From Ceratorhiza oryzae-sativae (Eukaryota; Basidiomycota; Agaricomycetes; Cantharellales; Ceratobasidiaceae): a DNA stretch of 64,000 nucleotides. A model generated the notes under the pieces. The model made no database searches, was not told where the DNA came from, and saw only the letters and a list, made by a program, of their open reading frames with translations. The stretch spans positions 1 through 64,000 of the forward strand of contig JARWMV010000039.1 in the NCBI GenBank assembly GCA_030998015.1, read 5' to 3'. The translations under genes and the position numbers were made by a program. Below, piece by piece: positions 1 to 11,731 of the stretch. The first letter of the stretch is position 1; each line of letters starts with the position of its first letter.

Positions 1-38
1 CAATGTTGTGTCAGCAGGTTATGTCATCCTGCCAAAAG

Positions 39-64
39 CGTGCCACACGAGTTGCCACCACATC
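39..64 (+). promoter_or_regulatory. Conserved 26-bp upstream element of the DUF4470-MYND genes
   Basis: A 26-bp stretch starting CGTGCCAC and running into CGAGTTGCCAC recurs upstream of the second DUF4470-MYND gene (16638-16663) with 24 of 26 bases the same. It ends 208 bp before the start codon here and 231 bp before it there, and the bases around it are not alike. I infer a shared cis-element; the factor that reads it is unknown. Confidence 0.45.
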
Positions 65-272
65 GATACACCACACCCTTGATCCATTCCAGGTGTGCGG
101 CGCTCCAGAATAGGTTTCCCCCTCATCTCCCCTTTTCTTGACCAGGCACTCCAAAAGGTAAGCACCAGTCTACCCCACCCTACAGCTAGTTTGCTCATCT
201 TGCGTATGCCGCCAGACATTTTAAAGACAGCGCCAAGACAATAATAGCGCCTCCATATCCATAGCCGCAGCC

Positions 273-3200
273 ATGTCTCACCCATTATTTTGGCCGTCCA
301 AAACGTTCTTCTATCCAATCGGAAACACCGCAGCGATTTCCCTCACTCAAGACCTCTCACCTGAACAGTCAGCAGACATTCTGCTCCTCGGATGTGGTGA
401 CCCCCGCAATATACTTTTTACGCTGGCCTCTGATGTCACTGTGTTGGATCGTGAGTGATAAACATGCGCGTTACGTTGACGCCAACCCATCGTATGCCGC
501 CAGTCCCTCGGAAGCTCGACATCACCTGCTGTGATATCGAACCAGCAATTCTGGGTCAGTATACCACCAGAGCTTATCCCATCTCTGACCTGAGCATTGA
601 TAGCCCGAAATATATTGCTTTTTGTGCTGCTTGAAAACAGCGAGCCTGTAGACGAAATTTGGAATATATTCTACCACTTCAAAATCAATGACAAATCACT
701 CTCCATCCTGGCCCGCTATAGCAAGCACCTCTATGAGAGCTCCGAATCAAATGAATCTTGGTATCAGTCGGCCTATGGGTCGTTCTTAAAGTTTTTCGAT
801 ACTCGGACGATGTTAGAACTTCGGCAGCACTGGAAGAGCTATGCAGACTTTTCCGATTCGCCTGCCGAACGCATGAGCAAACTCCGAAAGGAACAGGCAG
901 CGCTTTCAAAGACGATTATGGATGAAGATGGATACGTCATCACCCCAAGCCGTGCTGCCGGTATGCTTTGGCCTAACGCTACGGCCACAATGGGCGATAT
1001 GTTCAAGCGATACTGGGAAACCGGGACCCTGTTCACTCGAGACGACGAGATCGAATCCGCAGTGAACATAAACCCGACCTTTGTGTACTCCACTCCAGGA
1101 GAGGTCTTCAATCCTCACTACGGAACATTTCCCCATGGTTTCCACCTCATGTCAGCTTTGATTCCGTTCGGTGGAACCAAGATTTCCGTCTCGCCCGAGA
1201 TGAAGACCGTTGTGTTGAAGGCTATGAAGGAGCAGTTTCAAGCATGGGCTGGTGCATTCCGCGCATCTCGGGCCGCCAAGGCGCTCACCATTCGCTTCTA
1301 CGCAGGCGATGCCCTTGCCTTTTGTCGTGCCCTCGATGTGTTTGCAGCTACCGGCAGCCCGGCAACCGGCGTGTTTGTCTCTGCTTGGCGGGCCGCTCAA
1401 GTAAACTTCGATGGCCAAGGGGCGGGCGACCTGGCTGCTCCCACGACGTTTGATGTCATCGACACGTCAAACCTGACCGACCACCTTGGTCTGTTGAATA
1501 TTCTGATTGCCACTCGGCCACTCTTGAAAAAGTCCCCTCCGTCCCAGTCGGTCCTTTGTACAGAAACTCTACTTCCTGCTGGCGAGGACGCGACAAAATC
1601 GTTCCTAGATCGCATCTGCACAACCGTTCCTACCATCTCTGCCTTGCTAGGTCTTGCCCCTCGCGCCTACGTATCCTCATTCACGACCCATTCCAACATT
1701 CACGAACTAGTGTCTCCCGGTAAGATCAACCAATATCATGAACGTGTGGTTTGGGTTGATCCCTCGAGCGGTGATCCTTATTCCCGCAACCAGAGCACCA
1801 TCGTCTCGCTCGACGCCAAAAATCTTGCTCATATTCTATATGGACTACATAGGAAGATCTTTGCCGACAATGACGCCATGGCGGCGATGCTCTCCCCACC
1901 ATCTCGTGAGAAGCTCAAATCTATGAGTACGACTCATTACCATTGGGAAACCATAGCCATGCTTGCTCACTGCACAAAGCGCCGAATCTTTTTAAAAAAC
2001 GAAGACCGGGGTTTGGTCGCAAATACCCTGCTTGAGCACATCAGAAACGACCAGAATCAGCTGCTTGGAAATCCTTACTATCAGGACATGTGCCTCCAGT
2101 TCCACCTCTACAACATCTACACTGTCGATGCTCTCAAAACCGACTGGACAACGGAATTTTTCGGCGATTCAACTTCGGAGATTTTTCAGGACTGGTCAGA
2201 TATTCCGCCCGTGCTTTGTGTGGTGATGACTGTTCCTCGCGAATCTTTCGACCCCTTTTTCGAAGACAAGGATGCGACCGGTACACCGACACTCGAGTGT
2301 CATTTGAATGTCCAGAACTCTCGTTCAATCATTTACTCGTCGCTTCACACTGTTTGGGGAAAGTGCACTACCGCCCCAGGCTCGGGCCTCGTGTCTCTGG
2401 AGGAAGATGCTAAAGGTATCACTGGCAAGTCGGATTTGATGGTCATATTTTGGGCTTCCTCTCGTATTCTCCGGTTCAAGGATTCCTCGATAGCGCTTGC
2501 GCTCAAACACTCGCCTCACTCGCCTCACTCGGTTTCCACGTTTATGCTCAAGCTCGGCTTAGGCTTGGTTGTATTTTCAACAAGGACTGATGACGATAGC
2601 CATATAAAAATCCTGCCTTATCGGCCTTCCACGAATTCTAGTATGCCTTTAAGACTCGAGAACCGTTCAGGATTTGAGGGCTCCCTAGCATCAAGTGGCT
2701 CCCCATCTATCGAAGCTATCGTTGGTTCGGACATCGATTCCAGCAATGTCATTTCATTTACCACACGCCTAGATATCGATGCACCAGCTGAACAATATGC
2801 TCTTTTGAACAAGGAAGAGGTAACGGCTGTACAGATCTCGCCGTGTACCATGAAGCTGGCCGTCGGCAAACATCAGCACACCGTTTCATATCCATACCCG
2901 ATTTTCGGGCGTGGCTACAAGTTGCGCATTGCCCGGAAGTCTCACTATGTCGAGGTATGACCGCTGCTCTGGAAAATGTGAATTTTACTAATTAGACAAC
3001 AGATCGTTGCTCCTGTATCGAATCCCCTTGATGCTGGTGGATGCTATCTTGACTTTGCCCCAATCATTCGATACAACAAATTTACAACCTGGAATATCCA
3101 CCATATTGCGATCGACCGCATGCCGAAAATCGATATGAACAATGCAGATAAACTATTCTGGCTAGGTTCACACATCTCGTTCCAAATGTCGGATCGTGAG

Positions 3201-4147
3201 AGTCACATACGAAACGGAGACGAAGCGACCAAGGCCGCACCGATCAACGCCCTGATGAACTTTAAAGATACTATTCATGCGATCGCCATGACCTTTACCG
3301 GCATTCAAGCTTCCAAGAATCGTGTTTTTGGTCTTGCCGAGCCTCATCAGGGGAGTGTATATGCTATCCTTCTCATGGGCGCGCTCCGTGTGGATCCTGC
3401 TTCCTTCACTGTCGTTCTTGTTGGATGTCACACGTGGCTGCACGCATTGAGTCATGTGATTCGTATCTGTGTATTTAGGCATTGCAGTAGAAAATTTTAC
3501 AAGAGAGAGAGATTTCACCTAACCACCATGTAGCCTGCCCGCTACCTCGAGTTTAACAGTTCTCGATGCCGCTCTCGTTCCACTTTCAAACGAACGGATG
3601 CCTATTCTGATGCCCCATATCGGAAAGGTGCAAGATACCAACCCAATGGTCCGAGTCGTTACAAAGGGTCAAGAAATGGTTGCCTGGAAGAAGATCCTCC
3701 CCGCATTTGTCGAGCGCTGCCGGAATTGGAGGCATAAACCGAATTGCGAATACTCGGCGCAGGGAAAGATCCCTCTCAGCACAGAAATTGATCAAAAATC
3801 CGATATGCAGCTGCGGTCAAGGGATCGGATTCGATGGACCGGAATGGAGGGTCCCTCTCTGGAGGCCATTCCTCCTGTATGCGACGCGTGTGGCTATCTC
3901 ACCATTGTTTGCTGTGTCTTATATTGAATCGGTCGCTGGAGCTATCCGAGCTTGGCTTTTTGATCTGCCTGAGCCATCGAGATTTGGGGAGCAAACCCAG
4001 GGGATCATGGATTTGTGTTGGGTATGTGGCAGTCTTGGGAAGCCGCAGTTGCTAAAGTGCAGTCGATGCAAAAAGGCAAAGTACTGTTCTGCATTGTGCC
4101 AGCAAGAGGATTGGGCAGAGCACAAACAAGATTGTGGCAGTATCTAG
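273..4147 (+). CDS. DUF4470-MYND finger protein, copy 1, frameshifted near its 3' end
   Basis: Exons by comparison with the paralogue at 16895: 273-450, 504-554, 604-2954, 3003 to about 3462, and 3560-4147. The first exons encode DUF4470, with the LLLGCGDPRN and DITCCDIEPA stretches. DUF4470 is also the N-terminal domain of dynein assembly factor DNAAF3 and resembles a methyltransferase fold, but no function is known for the fungal proteins. The long middle part (about residues 100-1000) has no domain I recognise. The C-terminus is a MYND zinc finger (about 4015-4140) with CWVC, CSRC, YC-x3-C and H-x3-C, normally a protein-binding module. Two oddities stand out. About 100-135 bp near 3425-3559 are absent from the paralogue. 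One base is missing near 3791-3800, so the MYND part lies in another frame. It is either a recently broken gene or carries a sequence error. A Tc1 element sits 22 bp past the stop. Confidence 0.75.
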
Positions 4148-4169
4148 TACAAACACCATGGAACATGTA

Positions 4170-5442
4170 CTCGCGCTGACATAAAGTTTATGAACGCGCG
4201 TCACGTGACTGATTCTCATCGCACTCTCCCCTTTCCCATGCCGCGTGGTCATGCTCCCGAGCTCACACAGACCCAGCGAGGGGCTATTCTTATACTTCGG
4301 AAAGAAGGCTACGCATACCGCGACATTGCGCAGAAAGTGGGCGTCTCTGTCGGTGTAGCTTACAATACTGTTGAGAGGAATGTTAAACACCACTCCATCC
4401 AATCTCTGCCTCGTTCTGGGCGCCCTCCAACTATCAGCTCTACCACACGCTGTGCTATCATGCAGACTATCCGCCAGAACCGTTTTGACACCTACAAAAT
4501 GATTGCTGAGCGACTGGGCTTTGTCAGCAAGCGAATGGTCCGAAGGGTCGCTTACAAGGAGGGCTATCGCCGGAGAGTTGCTCGCCGCAAACCATACCTG
4601 AAGCGAACCATGGTTGGTAAGCGGCTGCAATGGGCTCGGGATAACAGAGGGAGGAACTGGCTAGGTGTTGGGTGGACTGATGAAGCTCACATTGAGAGCG
4701 GAGAGCAACCTAGCCGCCCGAGGGTCACACGCAAAACCAATGAGCAAAATCTTACCGAATGTGTCGTCCCCACATTTCGAAGCGGCCGCATTTCCCTCAG
4801 CGTATGGTCCTGTGTTGCCTATGGCTACAAGGGACCACTCATCCACCTCAAAACTGCACCAGTCAGCATCTCTGCAAAGGGACGGAGAAAGGGTGGCGGA
4901 TTGACAGCTCAGGGTTACATTGATCAAGTGCTCTCGGGACCGCTGCTCGACTTCCTGAGGCACGTAGGGCAAGAACGAGGTCTAGACATGCTTGTCGTGG
5001 AGGATGGGGCTGCTGCACACTGTGCAAAAGTCACACAACAGGCATGGAAGCGACTAGGCATCACCCAGCTCCCCCACCCCCCAAGTTCCCCTGACCTTGA
5101 CCCGATCGAGCCTCTATGGCTGATCCTCAAATCCCGTGTGGCGAAGATTAGGGGGTCTGGCAATAGTGTTGAATGTCTTTGGGCTGCGGCTCAGGAAGCT
5201 TGGGACTCGATTACTATTGATGAGGTGAATATGCATGTGGGTCAGATGGATGCTCGAGTTCAGGCAGTTTTGAAGGCCAAGGGTGGACACACTAGGTTTT
5301 AATGAAAGCTCGTATGGTCTACTTCAATTTCTATTATGTATGCTACAAGGTTTTAGTTACACGATTTTGAGTTATCAAGGCAAGAGAGGGCAGCCTGGGT
5401 GCGAGAATGATCACGTGTTCATAAACTTTATGTCAGCGCAAG
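4170..5442 (+). mobile_element. Complete Tc1/mariner element with TA target duplication
   Basis: The 26-bp terminal inverted repeats lie at 4170-4195 (begins CTCGCGCTGACATAAAG) and 5417-5442 and differ at one base, C to T in a CpG of the left end. A TA dinucleotide flanks each side (4168-4169 and 5443-5444). Weaker subterminal inverted matches continue inward (CACGTGA and a GATTCTCATCGCAC-like motif). The single gene inside is open from start to stop, so the element looks potentially autonomous. It keeps many CpGs, unlike the repeats further right. Confidence 0.93.
4238..5302 (+). CDS. Tc1/mariner transposase (DDE_3 type, DD34E)
   Basis: An intronless frame of 354 codons from ATG 4238. An in-frame ATG at 4190 lies inside the inverted repeat, so 4238 is preferred. 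The N-terminal 110 residues form a helix-turn-helix DNA-binding region (RGAILILRKEGYAYRDIAQK, then a GRPP linker). The catalytic core shows WTDEAHI (first Asp), VVEDGAAAH (second Asp) and SSPDLDPIEPLW, whose Glu lies 34 residues after the second Asp. That spacing is the Tc1 hallmark. The enzyme cuts the element at its ends and inserts it at TA. No stop or frameshift interrupts it. It lies between its own inverted repeats, just past the DUF4470-MYND gene. Confidence 0.93.
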   Translation: MPRGHAPELTQTQRGAILILRKEGYAYRDIAQKVGVSVGVAYNTVERNVKHHSIQSLPRSGRPPTISSTTRCAIMQTIRQNRFDTYKMIAERLGFVSKRMVRRVAYKEGYRRRVARRKPYLKRTMVGKRLQWARDNRGRNWLGVGWTDEAHIESGEQPSRPRVTRKTNEQNLTECVVPTFRSGRISLSVWSCVAYGYKGPLIHLKTAPVSISAKGRRKGGGLTAQGYIDQVLSGPLLDFLRHVGQERGLDMLVVEDGAAAHCAKVTQQAWKRLGITQLPHPPSSPDLDPIEPLWLILKSRVAKIRGSGNSVECLWAAAQEAWDSITIDEVNMHVGQMDARVQAVLKAKGGHTRF

Positions 5443-5908
5443 TACATGAGTGAATGAAGTAATAGATGAAATTCTCATGTCTCGATAATTTGCCTGTGGA
5501 CCTGAATTTCACGTGATTCATGTCCTGTCACATGACGTTGTGGCTACCTTTGGCTGCCTGACTACAATCCACACCAAACACCCAAACTCGAACACTCAGG
5601 AGATTGGTCCATCAAAGTTCGTAAATTTGTACTCACTGGATTCTACAGATTCCAGTGGTGCATATATTCCTCTTGTAACAGCATGGGCACATCACCTTGC
5701 ACTGTGAGTAGGAATTGCTTGTTAGGACAGATGTTGTCCAAGCTCACCCAAGTTTGATAGTTTTTCACCAAAAATGTCATGCCCTGTGCATTGGTCATCA
5801 AGGGCTGGTTTTTATTCTCTGGACAACACTCTGCCCATAACTTTGAAGCAAGACCTTTCTCCTGAGCAGAGTGTGGATATTCTTTTGCTTGGATGTGGGG
5901 ACCCATGT

Positions 5909-7356
5909 TGTTATGGATCACTAACATTTTTCTATTATTTTAGTCTGCTCTGTCAACCTCAAGTGATGCCTATGTAATTAATTTGTGAAATACTTGAATT
6001 TGTATGCACTCCAAATTGTACTATTTCCAGTTCCATTAAATAGTACAAATTTCCTGCTTTCCAACGCATATTTTATTAAGTTTTTACACTAAGATTTCAG
6101 AGAGATACAGAGGTTGCAATATTTCCTCTTATCAAGAGATATTGATTACAACATTGCACTGCTCATATCTTGGCAACTGCTTACCCTATCAAAGCGATCT
6201 TATGCTCTATCAATAGCTAATCTTTGGCAGTATCTGCTGCCCAAAGATATTCACGATCCACTGGATCCTTGTGCTGGAATGGTCCGAAGATCATTAGAAT
6301 CTTACTGGACCATCAATCAAGATCTAATGACTCCAGTGAGTCAGGAGAGCCTTCCAAATTGATCCTGAAGCTTCTCTGACTCACTTTATGACTCACTGAG
6401 ATGTAGCCTCTGTTCATTACATGTATATACTATGATAATATGATCTACAAGCCAATAATAGGTCTCAGATGCATCAATGCCTTCAATCCACATCCTGTCT
6501 TTACTCTCTTATCCTATACTGGGCTAGGGTGTACCCCAAGTATAGCAGTATCCTCTTTTGATGATTGCACTGGCATGTATGTATCTATTTGGCTCTGGAA
6601 TGCCCTCCTCAGGGTATAAAAGGACCTACTCTGAGGCCCTTCCAGACCACCTCCTCCTCTTACTCAACCCAGACTGGTTATTGGTTTCTTTTCTCTTTCT
6701 ATTTCTCTTGTCTGTGTGTGAATTCTTATATAACTAGTACTGAGGAATAAAGTACCATATTAGTTATATGCAGTCTGATTTGTTGTATCTTATATACAGA
6801 GATATATAAGGATACAATATTGCCTGATTGAGTGTGACATTAAGTACCAGCTATTAGAGGAACCCTAAGTACCTGTAGCTGAGGAAGTACACACATTAGG
6901 CAGCCCACCATCTATCCTATAAGTTATCACTTAAGCCTAGTATTAAGATTAGTATCAGTTAGTCCAAGCGACTAGGGCTGAACTACATTTAAGATATCTA
7001 AGGTAAGGATGTGATGCTGATATTCTGGCATTCTGGCATCAAGGGTAACTCAATTGCATCAGCTTATGAATCAGTGCTTCTGTAATTGAGTTACCCTTGA
7101 TGCCAGAATGCCAGAATATCAGCATCACATCCTTAATCTAAGGGAACCTGACCATAGTAGTGTTGCTCTTTATACCTATAAATTAGTCAGTTTACACTCT
7201 GAAAGATTAAGACTACCTTGAGTGTTACTTGATCACATTGCAACTACTTTGAGCCTTCTTACTCTAGTCTAAGAAGTATTGAGTACAATCAGTGTATACT
7301 AACATATCTATATTTGCTTAAGCTCAAGATATTCAAGTGTACCCTGACCTGTAACA
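5909..7356 (+). mobile_element. Solo LTR, family A (about 1306 bp) carrying a nested MITE
   Basis: The sequence begins TGTTATGGATCACTAAC and ends CTGACCTGTAACA, with the 5-bp duplication CATGT on both sides (5904-5908 and 7357-7361). A TATA-type core (GGGTATAAAAGG near 6614) fits an LTR promoter. Further family A copies lie at 10426-11731 (reverse), 28498-29803 (forward), and split at 29804-30157 plus 35927-36803 (reverse). Without the nested MITE and its duplicated bases it is 1308 bp. It interrupts the DUF4470 exon of the dead gene. Confidence 0.92.
7004..7135. mobile_element. 132-bp MITE with 52-bp perfect inverted repeats and 8-bp duplication (hAT-like)
   Basis: The arms 7004-7055 and 7084-7135 are exact inverted repeats (start TAAGGATGTGATGCTG) around a 28-bp spacer. 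The 8-bp sequence ATCTAAGG occurs on both sides (6996-7003 and 7136-7143) and only once in other family A LTRs, which proves insertion. An 8-bp duplication is typical of hAT transposons. It has no coding capacity and would fold into a strong hairpin. Confidence 0.9.
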
Positions 7357-7935
7357 CATGTCACATACTGTTCATGATTGATAGTGATCTTTCAATAGGG
7401 TGTAAGTCTTTTGCTATCATTTCTGCACAGTGATTGACTTGGCAACAGATCCTCACTCATTAAGCTTCACTTGCTGCAATTGGGAGCCAGAAATCCTTGG
7501 TGAGTGTCCATGGCTGATAATGTAGGATTTAGCAAATTAATATTCAATTTCAAGCACACAATATCATCCTTTTTACCCTCATAGAAGATAACACACCATT
7601 GGATGCTGTATGGCACCTGTTTTTCCATATCCAGATTGACAAGCATGCATTGTTACTACTTTTGCATCATTCTAAGAAGCTTGTCAGCCTTTCCAGTACA
7701 CCACAAGCTGGATGGAATCACCATATGGCCCATTTCTGAAGTTCCTAGACTCTTGTACTCTGTCTGAGCTGTGCAGACATTGGAAGCTCTATTCAGAATT
7801 CACCAGTGTACCAAACCACAGCCTTGCCCAACTGAAAAGCCAGTTGAAATCCAGTAGGAAGGATTTCCTTGGCAGTGACAACTTGTTGATTGCAGCATTT
7901 GTGACTGGTTGTTCAGCCAGTCTGCTCATGCTGTC

Positions 7936-9004
7936 TGTTATGACCTGCACAGACAGCCATAATGTAACAAGAGAATTAGCCTGTAGTTTATAGCATCTTC
8001 TCCTAAGTCAAACAAGCTCTAAACATGGCCATGTGGCCTTGCCACTTATCCTGGTGTTTACAGTGGTTATCTAACTTGCTCCTGCAATTCTCTCCATTGT
8101 AACTTGGAGCAAGGAGCAAGTTGTCACATGACCCTGGTGCTTAACACATCACATGACCTCAGTGCTTATGGTGGTTACCTAAATTGCTCCTGAAATTCTC
8201 TCCATTGTAACTTGGAGCAAGGAGCAAGTTATCACATGACCTCAGCACTTAAATCATGTGACCCTTGGGCCTCATGCAGCTCTATAAGATTCAGAGCTGC
8301 AACAACCCTAAGAGCAACTTACTTAATACTTGTTTACACCACATGTGACCCATAACCTACTGCAGACTGCAGAACAGTCTGACTCATACCTTGAAGGGTA
8401 TATAACTCATTGAAAGCAAGCCTGTAGGCCCCAGCTTGCTTTATCTTGTCAACCACAGGGATTGTCTGTACATACTACCTAAATACTATCTGTCATGAGC
8501 CAAGGTGGCTCATGACTGGAACTGGTGGCTATGACTATAAATCTTACTAATATTGTATTTTGGATGAGTAATGGGGCTGACTGATGTGATCAGTCAGCCA
8601 CTAATGGTGCATTAGTCATGTGGCTAGAGGGATTAGTAACTGCCAATCACCTGCTTACTGATCCACCATTCATGCTGACTGACTCCCTCCACTTTGATTA
8701 CTGATCTGCCATTCATGCTGACTGATACCAAAACATGTATGCTTATGTGATCATGTACATAGAGGAGTATAAATACAGCCATGAAGCTGCTCTGGGTCCC
8801 CCATATTGCTTCATCTTGACATCCCCCCCACTGTACTAGGGGGCAGGCTGGTTTCACCAGCCTGTCCCCATCACCCCTACTACACATACACACCCAGGCA
8901 AGCAGTGGGTTGTGACACTATCAATATATACTGCAAATTACCACTGGCAACATAGCCACTACTTAACGACTCAACAGAGACAAGGAGACAGAGAGGTCTC
9001 AACA
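7936..9004 (-). mobile_element. Solo LTR related to family D, reverse, carrying a nested LTR
   Basis: Runs from TGTTATGACCTG to GGTCTCAACA, so it is an LTR read from the other strand. It shares the paired ACTTGCTCC / GGAGCAAGT blocks with the LTR at 12340-13008. Flanking 5-mers CTGTC (7931-7935) and CTATC (9005-9009) match at four of five bases. Without the nested LTR at 8491-8917 it is about 637 bp. The dead DUF4470 gene resumes directly after it. Confidence 0.78.
8491..8917 (+). mobile_element. Nested solo LTR, family E (427 bp)
   Basis: The sequence starts TGTCATGAGCCAAGG and ends GGGTTGTGACA. It is flanked by an exact 5-bp duplication CTATC (8486-8490 and 8918-8922) within the family D-like LTR, so it inserted later. 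A TATA-like GAGTATAAATACA near 8767 sets the orientation. This is the only copy seen in the window. Confidence 0.85.
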
Positions 9005-9836
9005 CTATCAGCTTTAGGCTTGGTAGATGGGGAATTGCAAAACTACTTGACCACAGGGACCATGTGTAAAAGTCCAACTCAGGCTATGGAGGCCAAGAAC
9101 ATCAACCCAACATTTATCTACTCAAAATCAGGCAAATTGGTCAATCTTGGGATGGTGTTATTTCCACAAGGATTTCACTTTGCTCCAGTATTTGCTCTGC
9201 TTGTGCTGGACCAATATGGTACAAAATTCAAGCTTCAATTTCACAAATGGTCCAACACATTCAAAAAGGCTTGAATGGCCAATGCAATCACTCTAAATTT
9301 TTATGCTGGTGATGCACTGGCATTTTGTCATGCCCTCCACCAGTACTCCAACTCTGGCAATACACACATAGGTATACCTTCAAATCCATGGCAGAACAAT
9401 CAAATTCAATTGGATCTTTTCAGAATCCATGGTTCCTATCAACCTGCATTTGATGTAGTTGACACATTGAACCTTGCAGATTACCTTGGCATCCTCAATC
9501 TGCTAGTCACTGCCAAGCTGCTGCTAAATCCCAAGCCAACATCTCAATCAATTCTATACACTGATTCTCTCCTTCTCAGGGGAGATTCAGTTACCAAATC
9601 ACTATGCAAGAAGCTGGATATTGATTTTTCAACTACAGGCCTCCTACTTGGCCTAGTCCCAAGGCCTTATTTAGCAATATTCAGCACTTGTTCACCTGAC
9701 AACAAAATATTGACTCACCCAGAGAAGCATGGTAACTATTATGAGTAAGTCCCTTGGGTGCAACCCAGTATACCTCTGTGCAACCAACCTTACTTGGGAA
9801 TACTTGGCCAAATCATATCAATAGATGTTTCTCATG

Positions 9837-10119
9837 CAGGGAGGTTTTGGGGAGCTAAGATACAAATTGTACTTTGCTCAGCTATGAAAGTAGAGAACTA
9901 GTATATACTGGACCTAAGATACAAATTGTACTACAGAGCACAGTAAGAATAAAATATATGAAATAAAATGAAAATACAATACCTTAGCTCAACTACAAAG
10001 GTAGAGAAGTGAGGAAGGAGAGGGGGTTCCTGCAAACTTGCACATGATATCAGAGAGAGGGGACAGGTAATGAACACAAATATGTGCATACATGCACACA
10101 TATGATTGTAAATTCAACA
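9837..10119 (+). repeat. Dispersed repeat of about 285 bp, copy 1 (CpG-poor)
   Basis: This block matches 14094-14380 along its whole length in direct orientation. It begins CAGGGAGG, contains CTAAGATACAAATTGTACT twice and ends GTAAATTCAACA. Where the other copy has CG, this one usually has TG or CA. It interrupts the dead DUF4470 gene. I see no inverted ends and no coding capacity; the class is unknown. Confidence 0.75.
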
Positions 10120-10425
10120 AAAAATCAGATTCAAGTTAGCAACAGTAGTTGGGATTTGGTTGCATATGAAATGTTGAAGAAGCTTCTTCCCTATAGAGAC
10201 ATTACTCAACTCACTTTAGTGCTTCTCAGCCAAGGAACTAGCTTCAGGCCACTACTACTTGGATTGAAAATTGCAGAACACACACCCCAAGCTATCAATT
10301 TAGGAATATTGGCTTCCAAATTGCTGGGTTTCTTGTCATGCATAGTCTTCAGCATTCCCCAGCATGACATAATGCCTATTCTGAACACACTTAACAATCT
10401 AGGTGATATTCATCTCCAGTGCTCT

Positions 10426-11731
10426 TGTTACAGGTCAGGGTACACTTGAATATCTAGAGCTTAAGCAAATGTAGATATGTTAGTATACACTAATCATACT
10501 CAATACTTCTTAGACTAGAGTAAGAAGGCTCAAAGTAGTTGCAATGTGATCAAGTAACACTCAAGGTAGTCTTAATCTTTCACAGTGTAAACTGACTAAT
10601 TTATAGGTATAAAGAGCAAGACTACTATGGTCAGGTTCCCTTAGATATCTTAAATGTAGTTCAGCCCTAGTCGCTTGGACTAACTGATACTAATCTTAAT
10701 ACTAGGCTTAAGTGATAGCTTATAGGATAGATGGTGGGCTGCCTAATGTGTGTACTTCCTCAGCTACAGGTACTTAGATTTCCTCTAATAGCTGGTACTT
10801 AATGTCACGCTCAATCAGGCAATATTGTATCCTTATATATCTCTGTATATAAGATACAATGACTCAGACAGTATATAACTAATATGGTACTTTATTCCTC
10901 AGTACTAGTTATATAAGAATTCACACATAGACAAGAGAAATAGAAAGAGAAAAGAAACCAATAACCAGTCTGGGTTGAGTAGAGGAGAAGGTGGTCTGGA
11001 AGGGCCTCAGAGGAGGTCCTTTTATACCCTGAGGAGGGCATTCCAGAGCCAAATAGATACATGCATGCCAGTGCGATCATCAAAAGAGGGTACTGCTATA
11101 CTTGGGGTACACCCTAGCCCAGTATAGGATAAAAGAGTAAAGACAGGGTGTGGATCGAAGGCATTGATGCATCTGAGACCTGCTATTGGCTTGTAGATCA
11201 TATTATCATAGTATATACATGTAATGAATGGAGGCTACATCTCAGTGAGTCATAAAGTGAGTCAGAGAAGCTTCTGGATCAATTTGGGAAGCTCTCCTGA
11301 CTCACTGGAGTCATTAGATCTTGATTGATGGTCCAGTAAGATTCTAATGATCTTCGGGCCATTCCGGCGCGAGGATCCGGTGGATCGCGACGATCTTCGG
11401 GCAGCAGATACCGCCGAAGATTAGCTATCGATAGAGCATAAGATCGCTTTGATAGCGTAAGCGGTTGCCGAGATATGAGCGGTGCGATGTTGTAATCAAT
11501 ATCTCCTGATAAGAGGAAATATCGCAACCTCTGTATCTCTCTGAGATCTTATCGTAAAAACTTAATAAAATATGCGTTGGAGAGCGGGAAATTTGTACTA
11601 TTTAATGAAACAGAAAATAGTACAATTCAGAGTGCATACAAATTTGAGTATTTCACAATTTAATTACAGAGGCATCACTTGAGGTTGGCAGAGCAGACTA
11701 AAATAATAGAAAATGTTAGTGATCCATAACA
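10426..11731 (-). mobile_element. Solo LTR, family A, reverse (1306 bp)
   Basis: A full-length reverse copy from TGTTACAGGTCAGGG to GATCCATAACA with a 5-bp duplication GCTCT (10421-10425 and 11732-11736). Most of it is CpG-poor, but about 11350-11590 keeps many CpGs that sister copies show as TpG or CpA. The dead DUF4470 reading frame continues on both sides. Confidence 0.92.

Noticed and set aside
3425..3559. A small transposon in copy 1 of the DUF4470-MYND gene
   Set aside because: I found no inverted ends and no target duplication around the extra bases; a lengthened intron is as likely.
7004..7135. Reading the inverted repeat as a terminator or as a CRISPR-like array
   Set aside because: The 8-bp duplication and the clean empty site in other LTR copies show a transposon; only one repeat pair is present, with no spacer series.
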